This document shows, one piece after another, positions 8,068 to 16,815 of a DNA stretch of 64,000 nucleotides. The first letter of the stretch is position 1, and each line of letters opens with the position of its first letter. The DNA comes from an uncultured Oscillospiraceae bacterium (lineage in GTDB: Bacteria; Bacillota; Clostridia; Oscillospirales; Oscillospiraceae). The translations under genes were made by a program, and so were the position numbers. The stretch is from positions 1 through 64,000 of the forward strand of contig CANRHH010000005.1 in assembly GCA_947630375.1 (NCBI GenBank), written 5' to 3'. A model generated the notes under the pieces. The model was not told where the DNA came from. It saw nothing but the letters and a program-made list of their open reading frames with translations, and made no database searches.

Positions 8068-9567
8068 CTATGGCCGGCTGTAAGCCTCATAGGAATAGTG
8101 GTCAAACTGCTCCTGGAGCAGCGCGTAGCGGGGCGCCATCTCGCCGTTTTCCAGGTAGCGCCAGCCCTCTTCGGTGGGGTTGAGAGTGGTGGTGTTGATC
8201 TCGCAGTCCGGCAGCAGCTGCCGGATATGCTCGATCTGCTCATCGGGGATCGGGTTCAGGCAGCCGATCCAGAGCCGCTCCAGGTTCGTCAGGCCGTAGA
8301 GGGGGCTGATATCGCTCACCCGGCGGAGAAAGCTGATGTTCAGGTGCCGCAGGTTGGTCAGCCCCGAGAGGGGGCTTAAGTCAGACACCCGGGTGTTGAA
8401 GATCTCCAGATACTCCAGCTCGGTGCAGTTGGCCAGGGGCGTGGCGTCTCCCCAGTAGTTGATGGACAGGATCGCCACCTGGAGCTTGGGCATACAGGCC
8501 ACAAAGGAGATATCGTCGATGATGTTGTGGCCCAGGTCTATATATTTCACATCGGTGCAGTACTGCAGGTCCTGGACCTGGTCGCCGGTGAGCCAATAGC
8601 CCTTGATAGAGGCCAGGATCCGCTCGGTATCCGTCCGGGCCGAGTAGGCCCCGCCGCCGAACCAGATCCGCCAGACCACTTTGATATCCGGGAAATCGTC
8701 CCGGAGGGCGGCCATGTCCTCGTTGGACACGTGGCAGGAATCCATATCCAGATAGGTCAGAGCCGGCATACAGGCGATCACCTGCCGGACCGCGGCGCCG
8801 CCGTCGGTCATGTAGATATGGCTCAGGTCCATCTCCGTGTCGGTCAGGGAGAACTCCCGGTCATAGAGGCGGAAGGCATAGCGGACCTCCACCCCGGGGC
8901 AGGCCGCCTCCAGGGCGGCGATCTCCTCCCAGCTGAAATGGCGCTCCTCCCGGTCGCTGCCCAGGTCCACCGTCTCCAAGTCGGTCAGCAGGGGCAGATA
9001 GGGGGTGAGCTCCTCCAAAACAGAGCCGTCCCGGCCGGTCAGGTCCAGGGTCTGCAGGTCCAGATCCAGCGCCTGCCCCGCCAGGGAGAAGCGGTATCCC
9101 AGGCTCAGGTCCGGATAGGCCTGCCGGAAAGCCAGCACCTGCTCCGGCCCTACGCCCTGCCCGGCCTCCCCGAAGTCCACCCGCTCCAGGGCGGGCAGGT
9201 AGGCCAGCAGCGGCAGGGCCTGGGCCGCCTGGGCGGCGTCCAGGGCGCTCAGGTCCAGCTCCGTGTCCCCGGAGGCGGCGGTGAGGCCGCCGGGCAGGGC
9301 CACGGTATAGAGCAGCTCCGTCTCCGGGTGGGCCTGGGCCCAGGCGAGCATCCCGCCGTAGCAGTCGCTGCCGCTCAGGTCCGCCCGGCGCAGGGCCGGG
9401 AAGCTGTCCAGCACCGGCAGCTGCTCCTCGGTCAGCACCGCGGACAGCTCCTCCGTGTCCGCCGGCAGCCGCCGGCCGTCCGGCAACTCCACTTTGGGCG
9501 CCCCGGCGCAGCCGCACAGCAGCAGGGCCAGGCACAGGGCGGGCATGATTTTCCAGACAGAGCGCAT
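8068..9567 (-). CDS. leucine-rich-repeat lipoprotein, paralogue 3 of 4
   Basis: The 499-residue product has a lipoprotein signal (MRSVWKIMPALCLALLLCGC, lipid-acceptor Cys 20). GGAGG lies 9 nt before ATG 9567. After the signal comes the cluster motif ADLSGSDCYGGMLAWAQAHP, then the repeated APLLAYLPALERVDxG-type segment and LRRs (YIDLGHN, LEYLEIFNTRVSDLSPLSGL, RHLNISFL, LERLWIGCLNPIP). It shares PTEEGWRY and APRYALLQEQF with its paralogues but ends in YSYEAYSRP and lacks the terminal WNDPLY. It is cotranscribed with the neighbouring LRR genes and is probably surface-exposed. Confidence 0.82.
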   Translation of the reverse strand: MRSVWKIMPALCLALLLCGCAGAPKVELPDGRRLPADTEELSAVLTEEQLPVLDSFPALRRADLSGSDCYGGMLAWAQAHPETELLYTVALPGGLTAASGDTELDLSALDAAQAAQALPLLAYLPALERVDFGEAGQGVGPEQVLAFRQAYPDLSLGYRFSLAGQALDLDLQTLDLTGRDGSVLEELTPYLPLLTDLETVDLGSDREERHFSWEEIAALEAACPGVEVRYAFRLYDREFSLTDTEMDLSHIYMTDGGAAVRQVIACMPALTYLDMDSCHVSNEDMAALRDDFPDIKVVWRIWFGGGAYSARTDTERILASIKGYWLTGDQVQDLQYCTDVKYIDLGHNIIDDISFVACMPKLQVAILSINYWGDATPLANCTELEYLEIFNTRVSDLSPLSGLTNLRHLNISFLRRVSDISPLYGLTNLERLWIGCLNPIPDEQIEHIRQLLPDCEINTTTLNPTEEGWRYLENGEMAPRYALLQEQFDHYSYEAYSRP

Positions 9568-9661
9568 CCTTTCACTTCCTCCCGTCAGAAAAAAGGTCCA
9601 GATATACCGCCCGGCCAAAAAGCCGGGCGGTATATCGGCACAGAGCGGTCCTCAGCAGTTT

Positions 9662-11215
9662 TCAGCCGTAGTACAGCGGATCGTTCCAGTAATAGGAATA
9701 GCTGGCGGCGTTCAGGTCCCCGGAGTACCCAAACTGATCTCTCAGCAGCGCGTAGCGGGGGGCCAGCTGCATGATGCCGAACTCATCCGCCCCCAGATAG
9801 CGCCAGCCCTCGTCGGTGGGGTTGATGGTGGTGGTGTTGATCTCACAGTTGGGGGCGATGCTCCGCATCTTCTCCACCTGCTCCTCGGGGATGGGCGTAT
9901 AACCGCCGATCCAGAGCCGCTCCAGATCCGGCAGCTCATACAGGGGGCTGATGTCGTGCAGGGCAAAGCAGTAGCCGATGTCCAGATGCCGCAGATTCTT
10001 GAGCACCGTCAACGGGCGCAGATCGTTGAGCGCGGAGGTCTGGAGCTCCAGGTACTCCAACTTCGGGCAGTTGGCCAGAGGCGAGCAGTCGGACCAGCTG
10101 CCCATGGCCACCACCAGTGCCTCCAGGTCCGGCATGAACGCGCAGAAGTCCAGGGAGCTCAGATAGCTGTTGTGCCCCAGGTCCATGTATTTGACCTTCG
10201 TGCAGTACTGGAGGGAGCGGGTGTTCTCATAGGTCAGCTCCCCGCCCAGGCCCGGATTGGAGGCCAGGATCTTTTCCACATCCGTGCGCACGCTGTATCT
10301 GTCGCCGAACCAGATCCTCCAGACCACGTTGGCCTGGGGCAGCGCGTCCCGTATGGCGGCCATGCTCTCGTCGGACACGCCGCAGGAGTCCATGTCCAGA
10401 TAGGTCAGATTCGGCATACAGGAGGCCGCCTTCAAAACCAGCGCCCCCTCGTCGTCCATGGGCACGTGCCGGAAGTCCATCGAAGTGTCGGCCAGGGTGA
10501 AATGCCGGCCGTACAGGGTGAAGTCATAGCTCAGCACCGCCTGAGGGCAGAGCTGATGGATGGCATAGATATCGTCCCAGGTGAGGCCCCCTTCTGTCTG
10601 GTCGTTTCCCAGCTCCACGGCCGTCAGGGCCGGGAGCAGAGGCAGGCACTTCTGGATCTCCGCCGCGTCCGTGTGCCCGGCGGCGCTCAGATCCAGGGAC
10701 TGGGTGCGGGTATCCAGGGTCTGGCCCAGCATCGTAAAGCGGAAGTCCAGCGACAGGGCCGGATAGGCCTCCACGAAGGCCGCCGCCTGTTCCGGCGGCA
10801 GGGTCCCCAATTTCAGGCTCTCCAGGGCGGGCAAATAGGCCAGCAGCGGCAGGGCCTGGGCCGCCTGGGCGGCATCCAGGGCGCTCAGATCCAGGGCCGT
10901 CTCATTCTGCCCGGCGACGATGTCCCCGGGCAGGGCCACGGTATAGACCAGCTCCGTCTGCGGATGGGCCAGGCCCCAGGCGAGCATCTCTTCGTAGCAG
11001 TCGCTGCCGCTCAGATCCACCCGGCGCAGGTCCGCGAAGCTGTCCAGCACCGGCAGCTCTTCCGCCGTCAGCACCGCCGTCAGCTCCTGCGTGTCCGCCG
11101 GGAGCTCCATTCCGCTGGGCATCTCCACCTTGGGCGTGGAATCGCAGCCCCAGAGCACCAGGGCGCAGAGCAGCGCCGAGAGCAGGATCGTCCATCTCTT
11201 TTTGAATAAAGCCAT
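9662..11215 (-). CDS. leucine-rich-repeat lipoprotein, paralogue 2 of 4
   Basis: The 517-residue product has a lipoprotein signal ending LCALVLWGC and starts at ATG 11215 with GGAGG 7 nt upstream. It shows the cluster architecture: LPADTQELTAVLTAEELPVL, VDLSGSDCYEEMLAWGLAHP, helical segments rich in AAQALPLLAYLPALE, then LRRs (YMDLGHNSYLSSLDF, LEYLELQTSALNDLRPL, LRHLDIGY, LERLWIGGYTPIP) and the tail GWRYLG, APRYALLRDQF, SYYWNDPLYYG. The start is 32 nt from the stop of the preceding paralogue. Function beyond likely protein binding at the cell surface is not known. Confidence 0.82.
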   Translation of the reverse strand: MALFKKRWTILLSALLCALVLWGCDSTPKVEMPSGMELPADTQELTAVLTAEELPVLDSFADLRRVDLSGSDCYEEMLAWGLAHPQTELVYTVALPGDIVAGQNETALDLSALDAAQAAQALPLLAYLPALESLKLGTLPPEQAAAFVEAYPALSLDFRFTMLGQTLDTRTQSLDLSAAGHTDAAEIQKCLPLLPALTAVELGNDQTEGGLTWDDIYAIHQLCPQAVLSYDFTLYGRHFTLADTSMDFRHVPMDDEGALVLKAASCMPNLTYLDMDSCGVSDESMAAIRDALPQANVVWRIWFGDRYSVRTDVEKILASNPGLGGELTYENTRSLQYCTKVKYMDLGHNSYLSSLDFCAFMPDLEALVVAMGSWSDCSPLANCPKLEYLELQTSALNDLRPLTVLKNLRHLDIGYCFALHDISPLYELPDLERLWIGGYTPIPEEQVEKMRSIAPNCEINTTTINPTDEGWRYLGADEFGIMQLAPRYALLRDQFGYSGDLNAASYSYYWNDPLYYG

Positions 11216-11247
11216 AGGTCCGCCTCCGGAATATGTTTGTCTCCCCA

Positions 11248-12906
11248 TCAGTCGTGGGGCTCGTACAGGGGATCGTTCCAATAAAACGCGTAATCTGCGT
11301 CCGTGTAGCCGAATTGCTGGCGCAGCAGCTCATAGCGGGGGTGCAGCACCTCCTGGAGCCAGCCGGTCTCCGCATAGAGGGCCAGGCTCAGCTCCGTATA
11401 GCCGATGACGCGCCAGCGGCCGGCGGTGGGGTCCGTCACCTCGGTGTTGATCTCGCAGTCCGGCGCGGCGGCCTGCATCTCTGCCACCTGCTCCGGCGGC
11501 ACCGGGTCAACGCAGCTGATCCAGAGCCGCTCCAGATCCTTCAACGGATAGAGGGGGCTGATATCGCTCACATTGGCGCAGTTGCCGATGTTCAAATGCC
11601 GCAGCTCCGTCAGACCGGACAGGGGGCTCAGGTCAGAGACCTCGGTGGAGTTCAGCTCCAGGTACTCCAACTTCGGGCAGCTGGCCAGGGGCGAAATGTC
11701 CGACAGGGGGTTCAGCGCCATGACCAGCACTTCCAGGTTGGGCATGGATCTGACAAAGGAGATGTCATAAATGCGCTCGTTGTGGCCCAGATCCAGGTAT
11801 TTCACGTCGGTGCAGTATTTCATCACCTGCGCGTCATCGTTGCTGATGTTGCCGCCCTTGGAGGGCTTGGAGGCCAGGATCCGCTCCACATCGGTGCGCA
11901 CGCTGTAATTATCTCCGAACCAGACCCGCCAGACCACCTTGATATCGGGGAAATCCGCCCGGATGGCGGCCATATCCTCGTTGGAGACCTCGCAGAAATC
12001 CATATCCAGGAGCTTGCAGTTCTGCATATAGGGCAGGACGGCGCGCACGGCGTCCCCCCGGTCGCTCATGGGGATGTGGTTGAAGTCCAGCGTCTCGTCC
12101 AGCGTGGTCAGATCCTTCCCGTAGAGGGAGAAGCTGTAAGCAAACTCCGCCTCCGGGTTGGCGGCCTGGAGCGCCCCCACGTCCTCCCAGGTGAGGTCGT
12201 TGGCGCCCTGCCCGCCCAGGTCCACATGGCCCAGCTTTTTCATACAGGAGACGATATCCGCCGCCTGGGCCACGTCCGCGTGGCTCAGGGAGGCCAGCGC
12301 CAGGCTCTCGTCGCTCAGGCGGATCTCCTGGCCGGCCAGGTTAAAGACATAGCTCAGCTCCACCTCCGGGCACGCGGCCTGGATCTGCACCAGATCCGCC
12401 GGGAGCAGGGAGCCGCCCGTGGCCTGGCTGCCAAAATCCACCGACTTGAGCTTGGGCAGATAGGCAAGCAGCGGGGCCACCTGGGCCGCGCCGGCGCTGT
12501 CCAGCCCGGGCAGGGACAGGGTCTCCACATCCCAGGGCTGCTCGGACCCGTCGGGCAGGGCCACGGTGTAGCGGGCCTCCACCTCCGGGTGGGCCTGGAT
12601 CCAGGGGATAAACTCGTCATAGCAGCTGCTGCCGCTGAAGTCCACGGACCGAAGATCGGTAAAGGAGTCCAGCAGCGCCGCCTCGCCCGGCTGGAGCACC
12701 AGGGTCAGCTCCTGGGAGTCAATGGGAAAGCTGCCCGCGGAGAAGGTCACATTGGGCGTCCCCAGCAGCGGCTTGCTCACCGCCGCCGGCGCCTCCCCGT
12801 CAGAAGCGGCAGCCGGCCAGGAATAGCAGCATATCACAAAGACTGCGGTGTACGCCAGGCAGAAGATCGCTTTCAATATATTCTTTATTACTCTGACAGC
12901 CTTCAT
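11248..12906 (-). CDS. exported leucine-rich-repeat protein, paralogue 1 of 4 (first gene)
   Basis: The 552-residue product begins MKAVRVIKNILKAIFCLAYT, a signal or membrane anchor rather than a standard lipobox, with GGGAGG 6 nt before ATG 12906. It has the family order: FPIDSQELTLVLQPGEAALL, VDFSGSSCYDEFIPWIQAHP, alpha/beta units, LRRs (YLDLGHNERIYDISF, LEYLELNSTEVSDLSPLSGL, RHLNIGNCANVSDISPL) and the tail HPRYELLRQQF, YAFYWNDPLY. Relative to the other three it has an extra insert before the tail (around LALYAETGWLQEVL). It heads the LRR operon behind a near-consensus promoter and is the most divergent copy. Confidence 0.82.
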   Translation of the reverse strand: MKAVRVIKNILKAIFCLAYTAVFVICCYSWPAAASDGEAPAAVSKPLLGTPNVTFSAGSFPIDSQELTLVLQPGEAALLDSFTDLRSVDFSGSSCYDEFIPWIQAHPEVEARYTVALPDGSEQPWDVETLSLPGLDSAGAAQVAPLLAYLPKLKSVDFGSQATGGSLLPADLVQIQAACPEVELSYVFNLAGQEIRLSDESLALASLSHADVAQAADIVSCMKKLGHVDLGGQGANDLTWEDVGALQAANPEAEFAYSFSLYGKDLTTLDETLDFNHIPMSDRGDAVRAVLPYMQNCKLLDMDFCEVSNEDMAAIRADFPDIKVVWRVWFGDNYSVRTDVERILASKPSKGGNISNDDAQVMKYCTDVKYLDLGHNERIYDISFVRSMPNLEVLVMALNPLSDISPLASCPKLEYLELNSTEVSDLSPLSGLTELRHLNIGNCANVSDISPLYPLKDLERLWISCVDPVPPEQVAEMQAAAPDCEINTEVTDPTAGRWRVIGYTELSLALYAETGWLQEVLHPRYELLRQQFGYTDADYAFYWNDPLYEPHD

Positions 12907-12946
12907 CCCGTACCTCCCCAAGCGAAGGGTTTCATGCTATTATAAC

Positions 12947-12975
12947 AGTATAACATCGTGTTCTCTGTTTTTCAA
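12947..12975 (-). promoter_or_regulatory. sigma-A promoter of the LRR operon
   Basis: Minus-strand TTGAAA, 17-nt spacer, TATACT, about 41 nt upstream of the first LRR start. It is divergent from the cysE promoter 34 bp away. Confidence 0.65.
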
Positions 12976-13008
12976 GAGTTCGTCTCCCCTTTGCCGCGTC
13001 TTTTCCGG

Positions 13009-13037
13009 TTGACAGCGGGGGCAGAATAAGGTATAAT
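13009..13037 (+). promoter_or_regulatory. perfect-consensus sigma-A promoter of cysE
   Basis: TTGACA, 17-nt spacer, TATAAT: an exact consensus promoter. Transcription would start near 13044 and give a leader of about 138 nt before cysE. Confidence 0.85.
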
Positions 13038-13092
13038 CGCATTATCCTATTTTTTTAATAGGAATTGTGAACAAATTTTTGGAGTATTTTCC

Positions 13093-13152
13093 ATGTCCGA
13101 ACGCCGTCTCCGGCCCGCCGCGGGCCGATGTTCCCTCCCGCGCATAGAATAG
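13093..13152 (+). CDS. possible 19-residue upstream ORF in the cysE leader
   Basis: An ATG 8 nt after GGAG (13081-13084) opens a 19-codon frame, MSERRLRPAAGRCSLPRIE, ending in TAG 30 nt before the cysE start. It lies wholly within the predicted cysE transcript and spans a GC hairpin (13111-13117 with 13121-13127). It contains one Cys and two Ser codons and five Arg codons, so an amino-acid-sensing role is not obvious. It may be a true leader peptide or chance. Confidence 0.35.
   Translation: MSERRLRPAAGRCSLPRIE
13111..13127 (+). other. GC hairpin in the cysE 5' leader
   Basis: A 7-bp stem CGGCCCG/CGGGCCG with a 3-nt loop sits inside the possible upstream ORF. A second small hairpin (CCTATT/AATAGG, around 13047-13062) lies at the start of the transcript. 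There is no U-tract, so neither is a terminator by itself. Confidence 0.5.
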
Positions 13153-13181
13153 AAGCAAGACGAGAGGGAGCGTATAACAAC

Positions 13182-13856
13182 ATGTTTCAAGATTTGAGAG
13201 AGACCGTCAAAGCCTATCAGTCCCGGGACCCGGCCGCCCGTTCCGCGCTGGAGGTGCTGCTGCTGTACCCGGGGGTCAAGGCCATCCGGAGCTACCGGAA
13301 GGCCCACTGGTTCCACGAGCACGGGTTTCTGTTCCTGGCCCGGCTGATCTCCCAGCGCAGCCGCCGCCGCACGGGGATCGAGATCCACCCGGGGGCGAAG
13401 ATCGGCAAGCGCCTGGTCATCGACCATGGCATGGGGATCGTCATCGGCGAGACCGCCGAGATCGGGGACGACTGCCTGATCTACCACGGGGTCACCCTGG
13501 GCGGCACCGGCAAGGATGTGGGCAAGCGGCACCCCACCGTGGGCAACAATGTGCTGATCGGCACCGGGGCCAAGGTCCTGGGGCCTATCACCATCGGCAG
13601 CAACAGCCGCGTTGCCGCAAACTCCGTGGTGCTCACCGATATCCCCGAGGACAGCACCGCCGTAGGCGTCCCGGCCAAGGTGGTCAAGATCGCCGGCCGG
13701 CGGACCGATTACGTGCGCGAGGTGGACCAGGTGAACGTGACCGACCCGGTCTGGACCGAGCTGGCCAGCCTGCGCCAAGCCCTGGAAAAGCTGGAGAAGG
13801 CGGAAGGGGAAAAGCAGCTGCCGGCCCGGGACCGGCCGGAGGACGGGGATCTGTAG
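13182..13856 (+). CDS. cysE: serine O-acetyltransferase
   Basis: CysE transfers acetyl from acetyl-CoA to L-serine, the committed step of cysteine synthesis. The 224-residue product has the short EpsC-type N-terminus (FQDLRETVKAYQSRDPAARS) followed by left-handed beta-helix hexapeptide repeats. The catalytic region IDHGMGIVIGETAEIGDDCLIYHGVTLGGTGKD carries the active-site Asp and His residues. The conserved GNNVLIGTGAKVLGPITIG and AVGVPAKVV segments follow. ATG 13182 is chosen over an upstream in-frame ATG because the family starts here and GAGGGAG precedes it. It is monocistronic, from a consensus promoter to a strong terminator. Confidence 0.95.
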   Translation: MFQDLRETVKAYQSRDPAARSALEVLLLYPGVKAIRSYRKAHWFHEHGFLFLARLISQRSRRRTGIEIHPGAKIGKRLVIDHGMGIVIGETAEIGDDCLIYHGVTLGGTGKDVGKRHPTVGNNVLIGTGAKVLGPITIGSNSRVAANSVVLTDIPEDSTAVGVPAKVVKIAGRRTDYVREVDQVNVTDPVWTELASLRQALEKLEKAEGEKQLPARDRPEDGDL

Positions 13857-13890
13857 ATCCCTCTCCCGCCGCGCGCTTCTATAATAATAA

Positions 13891-13930
13891 CGAAAGCCGC
13901 CAAGGATACTATCATCCTTGGCGGCTTTCG
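13891..13930. terminator. bidirectional terminator between cysE and the flavin reductase gene
   Basis: A perfect 17-bp stem (13891-13907 with 13914-13930) closes a 6-nt loop. Each arm ends in AAAG/CTTT, giving short T runs on both strands between two convergent genes. Confidence 0.8.
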
Positions 13931-13943
13931 CGCTCCTGCGCGC

Positions 13944-14516
13944 TTATTTTTTCAGCAGCGGCGCGCCGGAGTGCCAGGCGGTGCCGCAGGCCGGACCCAC
14001 GGCGTAGTAGCCGTTGCGCATCTGGTCAAAGACAAAGGCGCCCAGCTTGCCGGCGTCTACCCGGCCCATCTCGTCCAGCACGGACTCCTCGGCCAGCACG
14101 TTCACGATCTTGCCCAGCACCCGCAGGCCATAGGGCTGTTCCTGCATCTCCAGCACCTGGCACTCCAGGGTCAGCGGGTACTCGGTGATGACCGGCGCAT
14201 CCACCCGGCTGCTTTTTTCCGCGTGCAGGCCGGTGCGCTCAAACTTGTCCGCAAACTGGTTGGCGCTGGCAGTCCCCATAAAGTCGGACTCCACCAGGGT
14301 GTTCATCCCCGGCACGGCCAGGGTAAATGCGCCCCGGGCCTTCAGGTTGGCCACCGTCTTGTGGTCCTCTTCCAAGTTGAGGGCCACCATGTCCTCCGCG
14401 CAGATGCCGCCCCAGGCCATCATCATGGCGTCCACGCTGCCGTCCTCGTTATAGGTCCCGATCATATAGGTGGGCATCGGGAACAGCCAAGGCTTCACGC
14501 CGAACTCTTTTTTCAT
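13944..14516 (-). CDS. flavin reductase-like (FMN-binding split-barrel) protein
   Basis: The 190-residue product matches the flavin reductase/FMN-binding split-barrel family, which reduces flavins or binds FMN for partner oxidoreductases. Visible features are the N-terminal PMPTYMIGTYNEDGSVDAMM strand region, the ...VANLKARGAFTLAVP segment and the ESDFMGTASANQFADKFERT helix typical of this group. AGGAGG precedes ATG 14516. It is transcribed divergently from an hxlR gene across a 118-bp gap holding a palindrome, so it is probably the regulator's target and may answer redox or electrophile stress. The electron donor is not predictable. Confidence 0.85.
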   Translation of the reverse strand: MKKEFGVKPWLFPMPTYMIGTYNEDGSVDAMMMAWGGICAEDMVALNLEEDHKTVANLKARGAFTLAVPGMNTLVESDFMGTASANQFADKFERTGLHAEKSSRVDAPVITEYPLTLECQVLEMQEQPYGLRVLGKIVNVLAEESVLDEMGRVDAGKLGAFVFDQMRNGYYAVGPACGTAWHSGAPLLKK

Positions 14517-14593
14517 ATTTTTTCCTCCTTTTGCAGCTTTTATCGCTTGCGGTTTTCCGAAGGGTATGGTATCATAATACCAGAAAAGTTACA

Positions 14594-14618
14594 AGTACCT
14601 ACACAAAAGTAAGGTACT
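14594..14618. promoter_or_regulatory. palindromic operator candidate for the HxlR regulator
   Basis: AGTACCT and AGGTACT form an 11-nt-spaced inverted repeat between the divergent flavin reductase and hxlR genes. HxlR/YodB-type dimers bind spaced TAC...GTA dyads. A second dyad, GGTAT-CATA-ATACC, lies near 14568-14582. Confidence 0.5.
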
Positions 14619-14634
14619 GTATGTGAGGTAAGCT

Positions 14635-14973
14635 ATGAGCGATAAGAAGATCGGCCAGGCCCGGTTTTGCGACACGGGCTACAGCTATACGCTGTCTCTG
14701 ATCTCCGGCAAGTATAAGCCGGTGATCCTCTACTGCCTGATGGAGTATGAGCCGGTGCGCTTCAACGAGATGCAGCGCTATCTGGGCAAGGTGGCGGACA
14801 AGACCCTGAGCCAGAACCTGAAGGAGCTGGAGCGGGACGGGCTGATCGCCCGGAAGATGTACCCGGAGGTCCCGCCCCGGGTGGAATACACGCTGACGGA
14901 GCGGGGCAGCTCCTTAGTGCGGGTGCTGGATAAGCTCTGCGACTGGGGGCTGGAGCACCGGCCGGAGCCATAA
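14635..14973 (+). CDS. HxlR-family winged-helix transcriptional regulator
   Basis: The 112-residue protein is a single HxlR domain: GYSYTLSLISGKYKPVILYC, then FNEMQRYLGKVADKTLSQNL (recognition helix), ELERDGLIARKMYPEVPPRVEYTLT (wing) and a dimerisation helix ending LCDWGLEH. HxlR proteins often respond to aldehydes, quinones or disulfide stress. A Cys near residue 11 (ARFCDTGYSYT) is where redox-sensing relatives carry their sensor Cys. It is divergent from the flavin reductase gene; GAGGT lies upstream of ATG 14635. Confidence 0.9.
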   Translation: MSDKKIGQARFCDTGYSYTLSLISGKYKPVILYCLMEYEPVRFNEMQRYLGKVADKTLSQNLKELERDGLIARKMYPEVPPRVEYTLTERGSSLVRVLDKLCDWGLEHRPEP

Positions 14974-15005
14974 AAAACCCGGCGGCCTAAGCCGCCGGGT
15001 TTTTT
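14972..15005. terminator. bidirectional terminator between hxlR and rny
   Basis: A 15-bp stem (AAAAAACCCGGCGGC with its complement, loop CTAA) has T runs on both strands and separates two convergent genes. Confidence 0.92.
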
Positions 15006-15012
15006 GGGATCC

Positions 15013-16554
15013 TTATTTGGCGTAGTCTACCGCCTTGGTCTCCCTCAGCAGGTGGACCTTGATCTGGCCGGGATAGGTGAGCTCCTCTTCGATCTTCTTG
15101 GCGATGTCCCGGGCCAGAAGGACCATCTGGTCCTCGCTGACCTCCTCGGGCTTGACCATGATCCGGATCTCCCGCCCCGCCTGGATGGCATAGGAGCTGG
15201 CGATGCCGGGGAAGCTCTTGGAGACCTCCTCCAGCTTTTCCAGACGCTTGACATAGTTCTCGATGTTCTCGCGCCGGGCGCCGGGCCGGGAGGCGGAGAT
15301 GGCGTCCGCCGCCTGGACCAGGCAGGCCTCCACGGTGTGGGGCTCCACGTCGCCGTGGTGGGCCTCGATGGCGTGGATGACGGCCTCGGACTCCTTGTAC
15401 TTCCGGGCCAGGTCCACGCCGATGGTGACGTGGCTGCCTTCCACCTCGTGGTCGATGGCCTTGCCCAGGTCATGCAGCAGGCCGGCCCGCTTGGCTACGT
15501 TCACGTCCACCCCCAGCTCCGAAGCCAGGAGCCCCGCGATATGGGACACCTCGATGGAGTGGTTCAGGACGTTCTGCCCGTAGCTGGTGCGGTACTTCAT
15601 GCGGCCCAGAAGGCGGATGATCTCCGGGTTGAGACCGTGGATATTGGTCTCGAACACGGCGCGCTCGCCCTCGGCCTTGATGGTGGCGTTGACTTCCCGC
15701 TGGGCCTTGGCCACCATCTCCTCGATGCGGGCCGGGTGGATGCGCCCGTCCTGGATCAGCTTCTCCAGGGCGATGCGGGCCACTTCCCGGCGGACCGGGT
15801 CGAAGCTGGAGACGGTGATGGCCTCGGGGGTGTCGTCGATGATCAGGTCGCAGCCGGTAAGAGTCTCGATGCTGCGGATGTTGCGGCCTTCGCGGCCGAT
15901 GATACGGCCCTTCATCTCGTCGTTGGGGAGGGGGACGACGGAGACGGTGATCTCACTGGCGTGGTCGGCGGCGCAGCGCTGGATCGCGGTGGCAATGATC
16001 TCGCGGGCCCGGTCGTCGGCCTCTTCCTTGGCCTGACTCTCGATCTCCTTGATCTTGACCGCCATCTCATGGGTCACCTCGTCGCGCACGTTGGCGATGA
16101 GGTAAGCCTTGGCCTCTTCGATGGAGAAGCCGGAGATCTTTTCCAGCATCTCCAGCTGGCTCTTCTTGACCATGGCCACTTCCTGCTGCTGTGCCTCTAC
16201 GGCAGCGATCTTGTTGTTGAGGGTATCGCTCTTTTTCTCCAGAGCGTCCAGCTTCCGGTCCAGGCTCTCCTCCTTCTGCTGAAGGCGGCGCTCCTGCTTC
16301 TGCACCTCACTGCGGCGCTCCTTGAGTTCCCGCTCGTTCTCCGAGCGGCTTTTGTGTATTTCTTCCTTTGCCTCTAAGAGAGCTTCTCTCTTTTTGCTCT
16401 CCGCACTCTTTATTGATTCATTTATTATGCGCTTTGCTTCTTCCTCCGCGCTTACTATTTCGCGCTCGGCGACCTTTTTCCGGTACTGGACGCCCAGCAG
16501 AAAACAGATAACAGCCACAACGGCTATAATAACGATCCATAAAATCGGTGGCAT
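15013..16554 (-). CDS. rny: ribonuclease Y
   Basis: RNase Y is the membrane-anchored endoribonuclease that starts mRNA decay in many Firmicutes. The 513-residue product has an N-terminal membrane helix ([19 protein letters not shown]), then a long coiled coil (about 30-180). A KH domain follows ([18 protein letters not shown]), then an HD domain ([30 protein letters not shown]) with metal-binding HD. ATG 16554 gives the normal N-terminus; GGAGG lies about 14 nt upstream, an unusually long spacing, so GTG or ATG codons 5-7 residues earlier are possible starts. The promoter is at 16717-16745. Confidence 0.96.
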   Translation of the reverse strand: MPPILWIVIIAVVAVICFLLGVQYRKKVAEREIVSAEEEAKRIINESIKSAESKKREALLEAKEEIHKSRSENERELKERRSEVQKQERRLQQKEESLDRKLDALEKKSDTLNNKIAAVEAQQQEVAMVKKSQLEMLEKISGFSIEEAKAYLIANVRDEVTHEMAVKIKEIESQAKEEADDRAREIIATAIQRCAADHASEITVSVVPLPNDEMKGRIIGREGRNIRSIETLTGCDLIIDDTPEAITVSSFDPVRREVARIALEKLIQDGRIHPARIEEMVAKAQREVNATIKAEGERAVFETNIHGLNPEIIRLLGRMKYRTSYGQNVLNHSIEVSHIAGLLASELGVDVNVAKRAGLLHDLGKAIDHEVEGSHVTIGVDLARKYKESEAVIHAIEAHHGDVEPHTVEACLVQAADAISASRPGARRENIENYVKRLEKLEEVSKSFPGIASSYAIQAGREIRIMVKPEEVSEDQMVLLARDIAKKIEEELTYPGQIKVHLLRETKAVDYAK

Positions 16555-16716
16555 AGTAAGTAAACACACCTCCATTCTTTTAAAATTTGTCGGTGGTTTA
16601 ATCTTTGCTTTTTCATTTGTTATGAAGCAAGACGGGCCGGAGCCCGACGGATTTGGAAAGGTAATATTCAGGCGGGGCCTCCCCATGGCCGCCGCAAACA
16701 AAATATTAACGTTCCT

Positions 16717-16745
16717 ATTTTAGTCCTTCCGGCATGTTATGTCAA
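16717..16745 (-). promoter_or_regulatory. sigma-A promoter of rny
   Basis: Minus-strand TTGACA, 17-nt spacer, TAAAAT, giving a leader of about 155 nt. Confidence 0.75.
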
Positions 16746-16774
16746 GTAAATCAGGCAAATAAATGAAGATTATT

Positions 16775-16814
16775 TTTAAACGTGCGGGCAAAGGCCTTTG
16801 CCTTTGCCCGCACG
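16775..16814 (-). terminator. intrinsic terminator of the clpC-like gene
   Basis: A 14-bp stem (16781-16794 with 16801-16814) with a 6-nt loop is followed by TTTAAAAATA on the minus strand, right after the clpC stop. Confidence 0.8.
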
Positions 16815-16815
16815 C

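Noticed and set aside
8527..12945. Long plus-strand ORFs opposite the LRR genes
   Set aside because: They mirror the repeat pattern of the minus-strand LRR genes and contain no recognisable protein; the minus frames have signals, lipoboxes and ribosome-binding sites.
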